Source: Clostridiales bacterium
GTDB taxonomy: Bacteria; Bacillota; Clostridia; Christensenellales; CAG-138
Direction: 5' to 3'
NCBI GenBank assembly: GCA_024698505.1
Contig: JAILRE010000059.1
Coordinates: 1 to 33,911, forward strand
Length of the DNA stretch: 33,911 nt
In this document: positions 26,218 through 33,911 of the stretch, in pieces
Layout of the letters: each line of letters opens with the position of its first letter
Numbering within the stretch: the first letter of the stretch is position 1
Notes under the pieces: generated by a model
Told to the model about the DNA's origin: nothing
The model's input: the letters and a program-made list of their open reading frames with translations, nothing else
Databases searched by the model: none
Position numbers and translations under genes: made by a program

Positions 26218-27921
26218 TTATTCCGCCTGAGCGGCTTTTTTTATTTCCCCGGCGGCGTCCAGGAACTCCTCGGGAGAAAGCTTCATCACCCTCCGGTCGT
26301 AGGTCAGAAGGCCGTTCGTCTCGTCCTCAACGTCCGAAACCTGCGTGTAAACCGCCGCTGAAAGCCCCCCTTTCACGAGGGGCAGGAGCTCGTCGAGATA
26401 GAGGCTTCGGATCGCCTTGACGAACTCCTCCCGCGATCTCAGTATCCTGTAGCCGTAGGTCTTTTCGGGGTTGAAGCTGTGCGCCGCGTCCTTCCATACG
26501 TAGCCGCCGAATTCCGATACGGCCTGCGGGAGGCCGCCCTTTTTGAACGGGCGGAGCTTTTTGAAATAGACGTGCAGGCTGAATACGTCGGTCTTTTTTT
26601 GATGGAACCAGCCGCTCGTCGTGTCGATCGGGCGGGATGGATCGAGCTTTTTGAGCATTTCATAAGCCTCGTCCGCGCAAAACTGCCCCCAGCCCTCGTT
26701 GAAGATCGTCCAATAGACTATGGAAGGATGGGACCCGAGCAGGCCGACCGTCTCCCGCAGGGACCCGAGGAACCTTTCGCGCGCCGCTTCGCTGCGGTTG
26801 AGGCGCCTGTCGTCGAGCCTCGTTATGCCCGCGGTGGGCAGCAGCGTATCGCGGAAGAAGCTGCAGCGGCCGTTGTTCACCATGTCCTGGAAAACCGCCA
26901 TGCCCAGCCTGTCGCAGTAATAGTAAAAGAGCTCGGGCTCGATCTTTATGTGCTTCCTCAGCATATTGAAGCCCAGCGACTTCATTCTCATAATATCGCG
27001 CTCGTATTCCGCGGGCTCGGCCGGCGTCCACAGCCCGTCCGAAAAATACCCCTGATCGAGCAGCCCGTTGAAGAAATACGGTTTTCCGTTAAGGCAAAGG
27101 CGCGGAACGCCGTTTATCGTCTTCGTCTCGATCGTGCGGAACGCGAAATAGCTTTCCGCCTCGTCCTCTCCGGCAACGATCCTGAACTCGTAGAGGTTCG
27201 GCTCCTCCGGCGACCAAAGGCGCGGCGGATCGAACCTTAAAAGGCACTCTCCGTTCACGAGGGGGTAGGTTTTTCCCTCGCAGACGAGCTCGCCGTTCAT
27301 TGAAGGAGAAACGAATATCGTCTGCTCGTTTCCGTCCTGAAAGCACCGGATATCCGCAATAAAGTCTTCCGGCACGGGCTCGAGCCAGACGGTCTGCCAC
27401 ATGCCGGAGCAGGGCGTGTACCACATCCCGCCGCGCTTTATCCTCTGCTTGCCGTAGGGGTATGCGGGGTCGAGATCGTTCGAGCAGATTATTTTAAGCT
27501 CGTTTTGCCCCTCGGAAATCGCTTTCGTGATATCGCGGCAGACCGCGAAATACGCGCTGTCTCCGCCCCGGAAGCGCGCGCCGTTCACGAACGCCTCGCT
27601 TTGGCGGCTTGCCGTGTAATGGAGCAGTATCCTTTTGCCGCGCCAGCCCTCGGGAACGGTGAAGGAACGCTTGTACGTCAGCTTTTCGCCGTACCTCAGC
27701 TCGCCCTCAAAGCCGGAAAGCGGGCTTTCGGCGGGGAAGGGCACGCGGATATTCCCCCTGTAACCGCTCTCCGTTTCGAATTCCCAGAGGCCGTTCAGGT
27801 TCAGCCATTCCTTCCGCCTAAGATGCGGGCGCGGGTATTCGTCCCACGGGATGGCCCGGGGATCGTTTTTCAGCCTTTCGCCGGCCTCGGTATAGAGCCT
27901 GTTAAACCTCTGCTTTTTCAT
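26218..27921 (-). CDS. Glycoside hydrolase family 2 protein
   Basis: 567 residues. The N-terminal jelly-roll sugar-binding domain (WLNLNGLWEFETESGYRG, VPFPAESPLSG, YKRSFTVPEGW) is followed by an Ig-like middle part and a TIM barrel with the acid/base Glu409 in FNEGWG and the nucleophile Glu470 in VSEFGGY. Together these indicate a retaining beta-glycosidase (galactosidase, glucuronidase or mannosidase type; specificity not readable). No signal peptide, so it acts in the cytoplasm on sugars brought in by the MFS transporter encoded just upstream. Its ATG (27921) lies inside the last codons of that gene: a 20-base overlap, hence translational coupling. Shorter than LacZ but normal for compact GH2 enzymes. 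Confidence 0.93.
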   Translation of the reverse strand: MKKQRFNRLYTEAGERLKNDPRAIPWDEYPRPHLRRKEWLNLNGLWEFETESGYRGNIRVPFPAESPLSGFEGELRYGEKLTYKRSFTVPEGWRGKRILLHYTASRQSEAFVNGARFRGGDSAYFAVCRDITKAISEGQNELKIICSNDLDPAYPYGKQRIKRGGMWYTPCSGMWQTVWLEPVPEDFIADIRCFQDGNEQTIFVSPSMNGELVCEGKTYPLVNGECLLRFDPPRLWSPEEPNLYEFRIVAGEDEAESYFAFRTIETKTINGVPRLCLNGKPYFFNGLLDQGYFSDGLWTPAEPAEYERDIMRMKSLGFNMLRKHIKIEPELFYYYCDRLGMAVFQDMVNNGRCSFFRDTLLPTAGITRLDDRRLNRSEAARERFLGSLRETVGLLGSHPSIVYWTIFNEGWGQFCADEAYEMLKKLDPSRPIDTTSGWFHQKKTDVFSLHVYFKKLRPFKKGGLPQAVSEFGGYVWKDAAHSFNPEKTYGYRILRSREEFVKAIRSLYLDELLPLVKGGLSAAVYTQVSDVEDETNGLLTYDRRVMKLSPEEFLDAAGEIKKAAQAE

Positions 27922-29239
27922 GCTTTTTCGAAACGCATACCGCGATTGCGAGCCCGACCGCGAGCACGGCCGCGACTATCAGCGCCGCAATGAATATCTT
28001 GTTGGAGGGCAGGAAGGATTCCGTGCCGTCGGAGTTTATTATCGTCGCGGCGTCCCTCAGCACCCATGCGCCTATATAGGGGCCGACCACGCCGGGGATC
28101 AGCACCTGCGCGATTATCCTCAGGCCCTGGAACCTGCCCGCCATGGCCTCGGGCGTTTGGTTCCTGATCTCGGCGCCGAACACCGCCATGCCCGAGAGGA
28201 AGCCCGAGAGCATGAGCAAAGAGCCTATGAACAGCGGCGCGAGCATGGCGGCGCCGCCCGTCTTCAAAACCTCGGGGAAGAGCCCGCCCGTGAAGGCCCA
28301 GATCAAGATATAGCCCAGCATCAGCATCGCAAGGGAAGGGACTATGCTTTTATAAAAACCGTGCCTGTCGATGAATTTCCCGTAGAAAGCGGTGAACAGC
28401 GCGGCAAGGAGTATCGCCGGGGCGAATATCAGGACGTAATTCGATATGCCGAGCGTCTTTTCGTAGAATATGATGAGATACGGCATGAACACCTGTATGG
28501 AGATGTTGAATATCACGAACCCGATAAGGGTGAGGTACAGGCCCCTGTTTTTGCTTATCACCTTCGGGCGGAAGCCGTAGAGTATCGTGCCGAAATACCC
28601 GAGCTCGTCTGCGGGCTTCGCGCGGGGCTCGTCCACAAGGAAGAAACCTGATATGCCTATCAGCAGCACTATCCCGCCGATTATGAGGTAGATGACGGTC
28701 CAGCTCTCGGCTTTGTCGAGATCGAAGCCCATGAACCCGCCGAATACCGCGAGTATCGCGACGAGGGGCATCATGGAGTTTATGCCCTCGGCCCTGCCGC
28801 GGTTGGTCTTGTCGGTCATGTCGGTGAGCCAGGCGTTATACGCCGCGTCGTTCGCGGAGGAGCCGAAGAACGTCATCACGCAGTCGAGGATTATGACTAT
28901 CGTGACCGCCGCGGCCGCCGCGCTTGCCGCCGTTCCCACGAGGCCCGATATCACGTCGAGCCTTACGAGCGCGAACGCCATTATCGATACGCCCCAGAGT
29001 ATGTAGCCCGCGCACATGAATATCTTTCTTCTGCCGATCCTGTCGGAAAGCGCGCCTATGAATATCGTCGTGAGCGTCGCCGCGACGGCGCTCGCCGCCA
29101 CCATGAGCGAGATGTCCGAAGCCCTGGCGTTGAACATCTTGTAGATGAATACGTTGAAATACATGTTCTCAACCACCCAGGCTATCTGCCCCACGAGCGA
29201 GAAAACGATCAGCGCCGCAAAGAATTTCTTCGTGTTCAT
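27902..29239 (-). CDS. MFS transporter, sugar/glycoside type
   Basis: 445 residues with about 12 hydrophobic segments. Motif A (GALSDRIGRRK) follows the second helix, and the central cytoplasmic loop (VDEPRAKPADELGYFGTILYGFRPKVISKNR) separates the two halves. ATG at 29239 has AGGGGGGA 5 bases upstream. Overlap with the GH2 gene suggests uptake of a glycoside or oligosaccharide that GH2 then splits; direction and substrate are inferred from context only. First gene of a two-gene operon whose promoter overlaps a palindrome. Confidence 0.9.
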   Translation of the reverse strand: MNTKKFFAALIVFSLVGQIAWVVENMYFNVFIYKMFNARASDISLMVAASAVAATLTTIFIGALSDRIGRRKIFMCAGYILWGVSIMAFALVRLDVISGLVGTAASAAAAAVTIVIILDCVMTFFGSSANDAAYNAWLTDMTDKTNRGRAEGINSMMPLVAILAVFGGFMGFDLDKAESWTVIYLIIGGIVLLIGISGFFLVDEPRAKPADELGYFGTILYGFRPKVISKNRGLYLTLIGFVIFNISIQVFMPYLIIFYEKTLGISNYVLIFAPAILLAALFTAFYGKFIDRHGFYKSIVPSLAMLMLGYILIWAFTGGLFPEVLKTGGAAMLAPLFIGSLLMLSGFLSGMAVFGAEIRNQTPEAMAGRFQGLRIIAQVLIPGVVGPYIGAWVLRDAATIINSDGTESFLPSNKIFIAALIVAAVLAVGLAIAVCVSKKHEKAEV

Positions 29240-29261
29240 AGGATCCCCCCTTGTTTGTTAT

Positions 29262-29296
29262 GATATATTTTACATCAAGGGAGGCGCCGTGGCAAG
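29262..29296 (-). promoter_or_regulatory. Promoter of the MFS-GH2 operon with overlapping palindrome
   Basis: On minus: -35 TTGCCA (29291-29296), 17-base spacer, -10 TAAAAT (29268-29273). TGATATA (29262-29268) and TACATCA (29272-29278) form a near-perfect inverted repeat over the -10, a possible operator for a sugar-responsive repressor. Confidence 0.55.
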
Positions 29297-29297
29297 T

Positions 29298-29324
29298 GCG
29301 GGGCAATAAAAAACGCCCCGCAGT
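29298..29324. other. Hairpin / half-terminator next to right mobile element
   Basis: TGCGGGGC (29298-29305) pairs with GCCCCGCA (29316-29323) across an A-rich loop. The run AAAAAACGCCCCGCAG also looks like the left half of the bidirectional terminators common in this genome, with the matching right half missing. That half could lie beyond the inserted element. Confidence 0.4.
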
Positions 29325-29354
29325 ATGTGCCCGACCGTCATAAGGATGTTTTTT

Positions 29355-29404
29355 GAAGGAGTGGTGCAGACCCGGTTTTTCGGGTCCGCACCCTCCTTCT
29401 TTTT
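29355..29404 (+). terminator. Strong inward-facing terminator at element end
   Basis: GAAGGAG..GGTGC..GACCCG (29355-29374), loop GTTTTT, CGGGTC..GCACC..CTCCTTC (29381-29399), then TTTTT. The minus side has no T-run, so it stops plus-strand transcription heading from the chromosome into the element. No gene lies upstream of it on plus. Confidence 0.75.
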
Positions 29405-29405
29405 G

Positions 29406-31109
29406 TCAAGATACGAGCTTGATCGATTTGGGCATGTTCTTGATCTCTTCGATCATTGCGCGGATCTCGTTTTCGTCGGGGATGCTCATCATCCCGACTA
29501 CGGTGAAATAGATATCCACCTTCACATGGCAATGGCCATCGTACTTATCGTTGTTGTGGACTTCGATGCGCTCGATCAGGGAATTGACGAGCGTAGGCGT
29601 AAGCTCCTTGACGTCGGTAAGCTCACGTACGGTCTTGAGAAGCAGCCTGAGATCGATCGCCTTCTGCTCTGCTGAGGCAAGCTGTTCCTTGGCGGATTGA
29701 ACCTTTTCAACGAGTTCCTGCTGCTCATTTTCATATTGGAGCATGAGCTTTTTGTAACGTTCCTCGGAAAGGTATCCGAGCTTGAAATCGGAGTACAGGC
29801 CCGAAATGAGCCGATCGAGATCGTTGATACGCTTTTCGCCGGATTCCGTTAGCTGGACAAGCTTTCGGTGCTCCATCTGACGGAGAACGTCATGCTTCTT
29901 TGCGAGCAGGTATAGGAGCACAGGTTCATAACCCCTTACGAAATCAACGAAGTCGCTTATGGCTTCGAGCACGAGCCTTTCAAGGACGACGTTGCGAATG
30001 AAGTGTATCTTACAAGGTCCGCGACCGTCTTTGTAGTTCGCACAGCGATAGAATTCCTGATTGCGTGTCAGGCTCTTAGCCGCACAGAAATGCAGCTTCG
30101 CTCCGCAGTCGGCACAGAACACCTTGCCGGAGAACAGGCTCGTCCGTCCGGTAGCCGTCGGGCGGATGCGATTCTCACGGAGCTCCTGAACACGAAGCCA
30201 TTGATCCTCCGGGATTATCGCTTCCTGCATATCGGGGATTATCTGCTGTTTCTCCTCGGGATTATAGACCGTCTTGTGAACCTTGTAGCTCACCGTCGTA
30301 GTCATGAAGTTCACAGCGCAGCCGGTGTACTGACGGTTCGAGAGGATGTGAACAACGGTCGAGGAATCCCAGCCGTAGATATCGGCAGGAGTCGGAGACG
30401 AGTGCTTCCTTCCGATCGAATCGTAATACGCCGTGGGGACGAGTACCTTTTCCCTTTGAAGGAGCTTTGCTATCTGCATGGGACCTTTTCCGTCAAGGCA
30501 AAGAGCGTAGATACGTTTTACGACCTCCGCTGCAGGCTCATCGATCACCCATTGCTTGGGATCGGTATCGCTCCGCTTGTAGCCGAAAGCTACGGTGGAG
30601 GATACACGCTCGCCGTGCTCGGATTTCGTTTTCCATACTTGCCGTATCTTCTGACTGGTCTGGGAAGCGTACCATTCGTTGAAGATATTGTAGAAGGGCA
30701 TCATCTCCATACCGGCTCCGGTCCTGCTGTTGACGTTCTCCTGTAAAGAAATGAACGTGACGCCAAGGGACGGATACACCACCTGCGTGAGCCTTCCCAT
30801 CTCCACCTGCTCTCTTCCAAAACGGCTGAGGTCCTTTACGATGACGGTCGATATCTCGCCCGCTTCGATCATCCTTTCCATACGGAGGAAATCGGGACGG
30901 TTGAAGGTCGTGCCCGATACTCCGTCGTCCGCAAAGAACATGTAATTTGTTATACCGTGCTTATTGCAGTAATCCTCCAAAATGGTCTTCTGGTTCTTGA
31001 TGCTGTTCGATTCCATATCGGGATCGCCGCCGAGCTCCCTGTCATCGACGGAGAGACGGCAGTACAGCGCTGTTATCTTTTCTGCGTTTCCGTTATCATT
31101 GTTATTCAT
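29406..31109 (-). CDS. Large serine recombinase (TnpX-like integrase)
   Basis: 567 residues. The resolvase domain has nucleophile Ser20 in YCRLS and VKDLSRFGREQVEMG. A recombinase domain follows, then a zinc ribbon (CADCGAKLHFC ... CANYKDGRGPC), a coiled coil (about 400-500) and a DUF4368-like tail (LIERIEVHNND ... VDIYF). ATG at 31109 has GGAG about 9 bases upstream. Same architecture as the recombinase at 879-2579 but clearly divergent, so the two elements probably use different att sites. Intact. It lies at the chromosome-proximal end of the element, 86 bases after the TnpW-like gene. Confidence 0.93.
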   Translation of the reverse strand: MNNNDNGNAEKITALYCRLSVDDRELGGDPDMESNSIKNQKTILEDYCNKHGITNYMFFADDGVSGTTFNRPDFLRMERMIEAGEISTVIVKDLSRFGREQVEMGRLTQVVYPSLGVTFISLQENVNSRTGAGMEMMPFYNIFNEWYASQTSQKIRQVWKTKSEHGERVSSTVAFGYKRSDTDPKQWVIDEPAAEVVKRIYALCLDGKGPMQIAKLLQREKVLVPTAYYDSIGRKHSSPTPADIYGWDSSTVVHILSNRQYTGCAVNFMTTTVSYKVHKTVYNPEEKQQIIPDMQEAIIPEDQWLRVQELRENRIRPTATGRTSLFSGKVFCADCGAKLHFCAAKSLTRNQEFYRCANYKDGRGPCKIHFIRNVVLERLVLEAISDFVDFVRGYEPVLLYLLAKKHDVLRQMEHRKLVQLTESGEKRINDLDRLISGLYSDFKLGYLSEERYKKLMLQYENEQQELVEKVQSAKEQLASAEQKAIDLRLLLKTVRELTDVKELTPTLVNSLIERIEVHNNDKYDGHCHVKVDIYFTVVGMMSIPDENEIRAMIEEIKNMPKSIKLVS

Positions 31110-31195
31110 TATACTTTTCTCCTTTCCGACAACCGGAGGCGCAGCAAGGCATATTGAGCTTACCGCGTCCCGGGTCGAATATCAAATGTACGGGA

Positions 31196-31402
31196 TCAGA
31201 CAAGGCCGCTTTGGATCAGCATCTGCTTGAACTGATCGAGCACTGTGCGCTTGCCTTCCGTTTTCATATGGGTGGACACAAGGTATTCCGTACCGCCGAT
31301 ACGGATAGAGAAAGAACGGTCGGCGGGGATTTCATGAGTGAGCTCGTTATCGCAGAAACCCTTTACACCGGTAATGGTACGTTTGTTGTTATCTTGCTTC
31401 AT
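31196..31402 (-). CDS. TnpW-like transposon-encoded protein
   Basis: 68 residues. The core IRIGGTEYLVSTHMKTEGKRTVLDQFKQMLI fits the TnpW family known from Tn4451-type mobilizable transposons (a beta-hairpin then a helix); function unknown. ATG at 31402 lies 14 bases inside the end of the parB-like gene, with AAAGGAG upstream, so translation is coupled. The gene at 637-882 is its positional counterpart in the left element. Confidence 0.75.
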   Translation of the reverse strand: MKQDNNKRTITGVKGFCDNELTHEIPADRSFSIRIGGTEYLVSTHMKTEGKRTVLDQFKQMLIQSGLV

Positions 31403-32255
31403 CCGATCGCTGCTCCTTTCCTTTGTCCTTCATATGGCGGTCAAGCATACGGAGGATCGCGCTGCGGATATCCGCCGCCGTGCGGGCGTTCGGAAAGTAG
31501 CGCTGCATTTCGGCCATATTGAAGCTGACTTTTTCCTTTTGATTCGGCTTTTCCTCGGCCATGATCTCGAAGAGCATATCCTCATCGATCGAGCCGTCAT
31601 TCACGGCTTTGTGCATATGGACTGCCTGGGCATATGAGGGAGTGCAGTCATTCAGGTCGATAGCGGTCATGAGCGCAGCCTGCAAGTCACTATCAAGGAA
31701 AGAGAGCTCCACGCCTACTGAGAACGCGATGCGTCCGTCATCCACCATATCTAGCAGAGCGGGGATAAGGTGGGTGAGACGGATATAACGCTTAACTTGA
31801 GTCGGACCGTCATCATCGGAGATCTCTGCCGCGGTCAACTTCGGACCGAATTGGTCCGAAGTCAAATCAGTACGCCTGCCTTGGCGCTTCATAGCTTCGA
31901 GCTTCAGCTTGTAAGCGAACGCCTTTTCGCTCGGGAGGATGTGCTCGCGGTGAAGATTGCTGTCAACGAGCATTATCGCCGCTTCATCGCGGCTGACAGC
32001 TTCAACAACGACGGGGACTTCGGTAAGCCCGGCGAGCTGCGCCGCATGCAGTCGGCGATGCCCGGAGATGAGTTCATATACATCCGAACGGCCCTCTATT
32101 GGCCGAACAATGAGCGGGGACATGATGCCCTGCTCATTGATGCTGTTTACAAGCGCGCTCATCTCTTCGTTATCGAGCACCTTGTAGGGATGTCCCGCAA
32201 AGGGACGGATACTGCTTGCCGGTATCATGACCGGCGCATTGTTTGTGTTTTGCAT
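31389..32255 (-). CDS. ParB-like partition protein of the right mobile element
   Basis: 288 residues from ATG at 32255 (MQNTNNAPVMIPASSIRPF) with AAAGGA 8 bases upstream; the longer frame to 32618 overlaps the relaxase gene and is rejected. The ParB N-terminal domain has box II ELISGHRRLHAAQL (about 61-74). Residues 132-139 (TSDQFGPK) are encoded by the conserved palindrome. The helix-turn-helix region (AEISDDDGPTQVKRYIR) is two residues shorter than in the left copy (AVIGEQTGESYKTVQRYIR), so DNA reading may be weakened or changed. The C-terminal part is near-identical to the left copy. It may act in element maintenance or regulation; this is inferred. Confidence 0.88.
   Translation of the reverse strand: MQNTNNAPVMIPASSIRPFAGHPYKVLDNEEMSALVNSINEQGIMSPLIVRPIEGRSDVYELISGHRRLHAAQLAGLTEVPVVVEAVSRDEAAIMLVDSNLHREHILPSEKAFAYKLKLEAMKRQGRRTDLTSDQFGPKLTAAEISDDDGPTQVKRYIRLTHLIPALLDMVDDGRIAFSVGVELSFLDSDLQAALMTAIDLNDCTPSYAQAVHMHKAVNDGSIDEDMLFEIMAEEKPNQKEKVSFNMAEMQRYFPNARTAADIRSAILRMLDRHMKDKGKEQRSDEAR
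31838..31862. repeat. 25-bp palindrome inside the second parB-like gene
   Basis: ACTTCGGACC (31838-31847), GAATT, GGTCCGAAGT (31853-31862); 11 of 12 pairs complementary, same length and same codons as 155-179. The outer seven pairs are identical to the left copy. Two inner pairs have changed on both arms together (G:C to A:T, A:T to C:G). Confidence 0.85.
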
Positions 32256-32288
32256 ATTTGATTCCTTTCGTTTTTTTGAGAAATAATA

Positions 32289-32309
32289 GGAGCGGCTTTC
32301 GGACGCTCC
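32289..32309 (-). other. Hairpin between relaxase and parB-like genes
   Basis: On minus: GGAGCG, a 9-base loop, CGCTCC, then TATTATTTC. The short stem and broken T-run suggest at most a weak terminator or mRNA stabiliser. Confidence 0.4.
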
Positions 32310-32322
32310 CAGTGAAATTGTG

Positions 32323-33612
32323 TTATCGTTCTTCTTCATAGTACATCGGCTTACCATCGATCTCCGGCACGTCCTCGAACGCCTTTTGCATCTTGGGGAT
32401 ATCGGCCTTGATGTCTTCGCAGATACGCAGCTCTCTCCGAACGAAGCGCATTTGCTTTGTGAGCTCGGCGATCTCGGGGATTGGTTCCTTCGTTCTGCGC
32501 TGTTCCTTTCGGAGCTCCGCGCGCCTTTCTTCCAGCTCGGCATATTCAGCGGCGCGTATCGCGGCGTGAGCGTCAAGCTGATCCTCATTGTCGATGCTGT
32601 ATTTATCGAGCAGATCATGCTGTCTGATGTACCGTTTGAGCTTCCGTACCTCTTCGCGGTTCACCCGGTACACGACCTTTTTGCCCTTGCCGATAATGCC
32701 CAGCACATACATCCACGAAAGCACGAGCGCGCTGAGGCCAATGCCTTTATAATATGGAACAGGCGGCTTTTCCGCTCTCGGTATGACAAGCACTTCCGTC
32801 TGCCTCTCGAAGCTGTCCCAAAGCATTTCCTCTATATCGTCCTCGGTCATGCTCTTACCGCCCTTTTTAAGACGCAATGGACGCTTTCCCCCGGGAGGGA
32901 GGAAAGAAGGATACTTGCATCGATGATCGACCGTATAGCCGATCTCCTGCATGAGGCGGTAGAAGTGCTGTACATCGATCGCCCTGTCAATACACTCCCT
33001 CATGTCGAGCTCGAGCATATCCTTCATGGTGAGCTGACCGTCCTTGTGAGCCCGCCACTCTGCAAAGCTCAGGCCGTGACTGCGGGGTTTTTCTATAACG
33101 TAAAGCCCGTGCTCGCGGCAAAGCTCGTCCGATACTTCTCTTAATCGCTGATGATCCTTTTTATGGTTCTCGTACTTTCTTCCCGTTCGGAAGGATACGG
33201 AATTGACCACGAAATGATTATGTATGTTCTTTGTGTTGAGATGGGTGGTAACGAGCACCTCATATTCATCGCCCCACATGCGCCGTGCCGTTTCCATGCC
33301 CAATGCGTGAGCTTCCTCGGGAGAGACCTCTTTACCATAGAAGCTTTGAAACCCGTGATAACAGGTATTGCCTCCGAGCTTGCCGTATCGTTTCTTTGTA
33401 GCCGTCATCCACTCATACGCCTGCTGCCAGGGGCAGTTGAGAGCGGATACGTACATGAGCTTATCCGTCTTACCGGGATCGGAGGTATAGCGTATTACCT
33501 TTTTGAGATCGTCAGACATATCCTCGGGAGCTATCGTCTTCTCCGGATTGACCACGTAACTGATGATTCTTGAGATACTGTCACCGATCGGCCAGAAGCC
33601 GGTTATTGCCAT
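32323..33612 (-). CDS. Mobilization relaxase (VirD2/MobP type)
   Basis: 429 residues from ATG at 33612 (MAITGFWPIG), with GAGGGG 8 bases upstream; the longer frame to 33633 runs into mobC. The N-terminal relaxase domain has a candidate nicking Tyr19 in ISYVVNPEKT and the metal-binding histidines His124, His131 and His133 (THLNTKNIHNHF), with His86 in CYHGFQSF. The C-terminal half is charged and helical (about 330-420). It would nick at oriT and lead single-strand transfer using a helper conjugation system; no type IV secretion genes are seen here. One base separates it from the mobC stop. Confidence 0.92.
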   Translation of the reverse strand: MAITGFWPIGDSISRIISYVVNPEKTIAPEDMSDDLKKVIRYTSDPGKTDKLMYVSALNCPWQQAYEWMTATKKRYGKLGGNTCYHGFQSFYGKEVSPEEAHALGMETARRMWGDEYEVLVTTHLNTKNIHNHFVVNSVSFRTGRKYENHKKDHQRLREVSDELCREHGLYVIEKPRSHGLSFAEWRAHKDGQLTMKDMLELDMRECIDRAIDVQHFYRLMQEIGYTVDHRCKYPSFLPPGGKRPLRLKKGGKSMTEDDIEEMLWDSFERQTEVLVIPRAEKPPVPYYKGIGLSALVLSWMYVLGIIGKGKKVVYRVNREEVRKLKRYIRQHDLLDKYSIDNEDQLDAHAAIRAAEYAELEERRAELRKEQRRTKEPIPEIAELTKQMRFVRRELRICEDIKADIPKMQKAFEDVPEIDGKPMYYEEER

Positions 33613-33613
33613 A

Positions 33614-33892
33614 TCACATCCCCTCGCTTTCAAAGAAGGCGCGGCGGATATCCGTCAGCAGATCCAATACCGCATTTTCCGCTTCGGATGATAACCCGCC
33701 GTTCGTGAGCTCCGAGAGCCTTCCGGTGATATCGAAAAGAGCATCGGTCGGAGCCCCTCGCGGCTCGTATCCCAATGCTCTCTTTCTCACGTATTCGCTT
33801 ATCGTCAGCCCGCACTTTGCGGCTTTCCTGTGGATGGCGTTCTTCTCGGATTTAGTAACCCTCAGCTCCAATCGCTCTTTCTTTTCTTTCAT
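33614..33892 (-). CDS. MobC-like relaxosome protein
   Basis: 92 residues. The N-terminal ribbon-helix-helix pattern (LELRVTKSEKNAIHRKAAK, then GLTISEYVRKRALG) is that of MobC relaxosome accessory proteins, which bind near oriT and help the relaxase nick. ATG at 33892 has AAAGGCGG upstream. The stop TGA is one base from the relaxase ATG. The oriT would be expected to the right, just outside the window. Confidence 0.85.
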   Translation of the reverse strand: MKEKKERLELRVTKSEKNAIHRKAAKCGLTISEYVRKRALGYEPRGAPTDALFDITGRLSELTNGGLSSEAENAVLDLLTDIRRAFFESEGM

Positions 33893-33911
33893 GGCGCCAC
33901 CGCCTTTGCCG

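Noticed and set aside
32256..32618. N-terminal extension of the right parB-like gene
   Set aside because: It overlaps the relaxase gene in another frame and lacks ParB similarity; ATG at 32255 has a ribosome site.

Overview
The window looks like a chromosome segment of a GC-rich Clostridia bacterium, probably a gut or rumen lineage of the Oscillospirales/Christensenellales kind (inference). The evidence is the zapA - U32 peptidase - mutS2 gene order, a bcd-etfB-etfA operon of the butyrate type, a secreted protein ending in a type I dockerin, TTGACA/TATAAT-like promoters with AGGAGG ribosome sites, and Clostridia-type mobilizable elements with large serine recombinases. The elements look less GC-rich than the chromosomal genes between them.

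Layout. (1) 1-2579, plus strand: the recombinase-proximal end of an integrated mobilizable element (parB-like gene cut by the window edge, a TnpW-like small gene, a large serine recombinase). (2) 2594-3627, minus strand: a six-tRNA array (Arg-TCT, His-GTG, Gln-TTG, Lys-TTT, Leu-TAG, Gly-TCC) with a strong promoter and a terminator; a 91-bp tandem repeat lies between tRNA-Leu and tRNA-Gly. (3) 3654-8118: a conserved gene of unknown function, a D-serine dehydratase fused to a Nudix hydrolase, AlkD, a zinc-ribbon membrane protein and a lipoprotein. (4) 8131-13646, minus: zapA, U32 peptidase, mutS2, lipoprotein. (5) 13682-18618, minus: a helix-turn-helix protein with four tandem membrane repeats, and a 1104-residue secreted dockerin protein. 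(6) 18700-22792, minus: plsY and the bcd-etfB-etfA operon, which encodes an acyl-CoA dehydrogenase with its electron-transfer flavoprotein. (7) 22898-26212, mostly plus: an acetyltransferase-like gene with a zinc-ribbon membrane partner, tRNA-Lys(CTT) on minus, and a DUF975-type membrane protein. (8) 26218-29296, minus: an MFS transporter and a GH2 glycosidase, overlapping by 20 bases. (9) 29298-33911, minus: a second mobilizable element (mobC, relaxase, parB-like, TnpW-like, serine recombinase), running off the right edge.

The two elements are related in layout but differ in sequence. They face each other, each with its recombinase next to the chromosomal segment. The most interesting observation is that both parB-like genes carry a 25-bp palindrome at the same codons. 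The arms differ in sequence but stay complementary, which points to selection on the DNA or RNA symmetry itself. Other points of note are the DsdA-Nudix fusion, the tRNA-array tandem repeat, signs that both elements sit at transcription terminators, and a possibly leaderless acetyltransferase mRNA.
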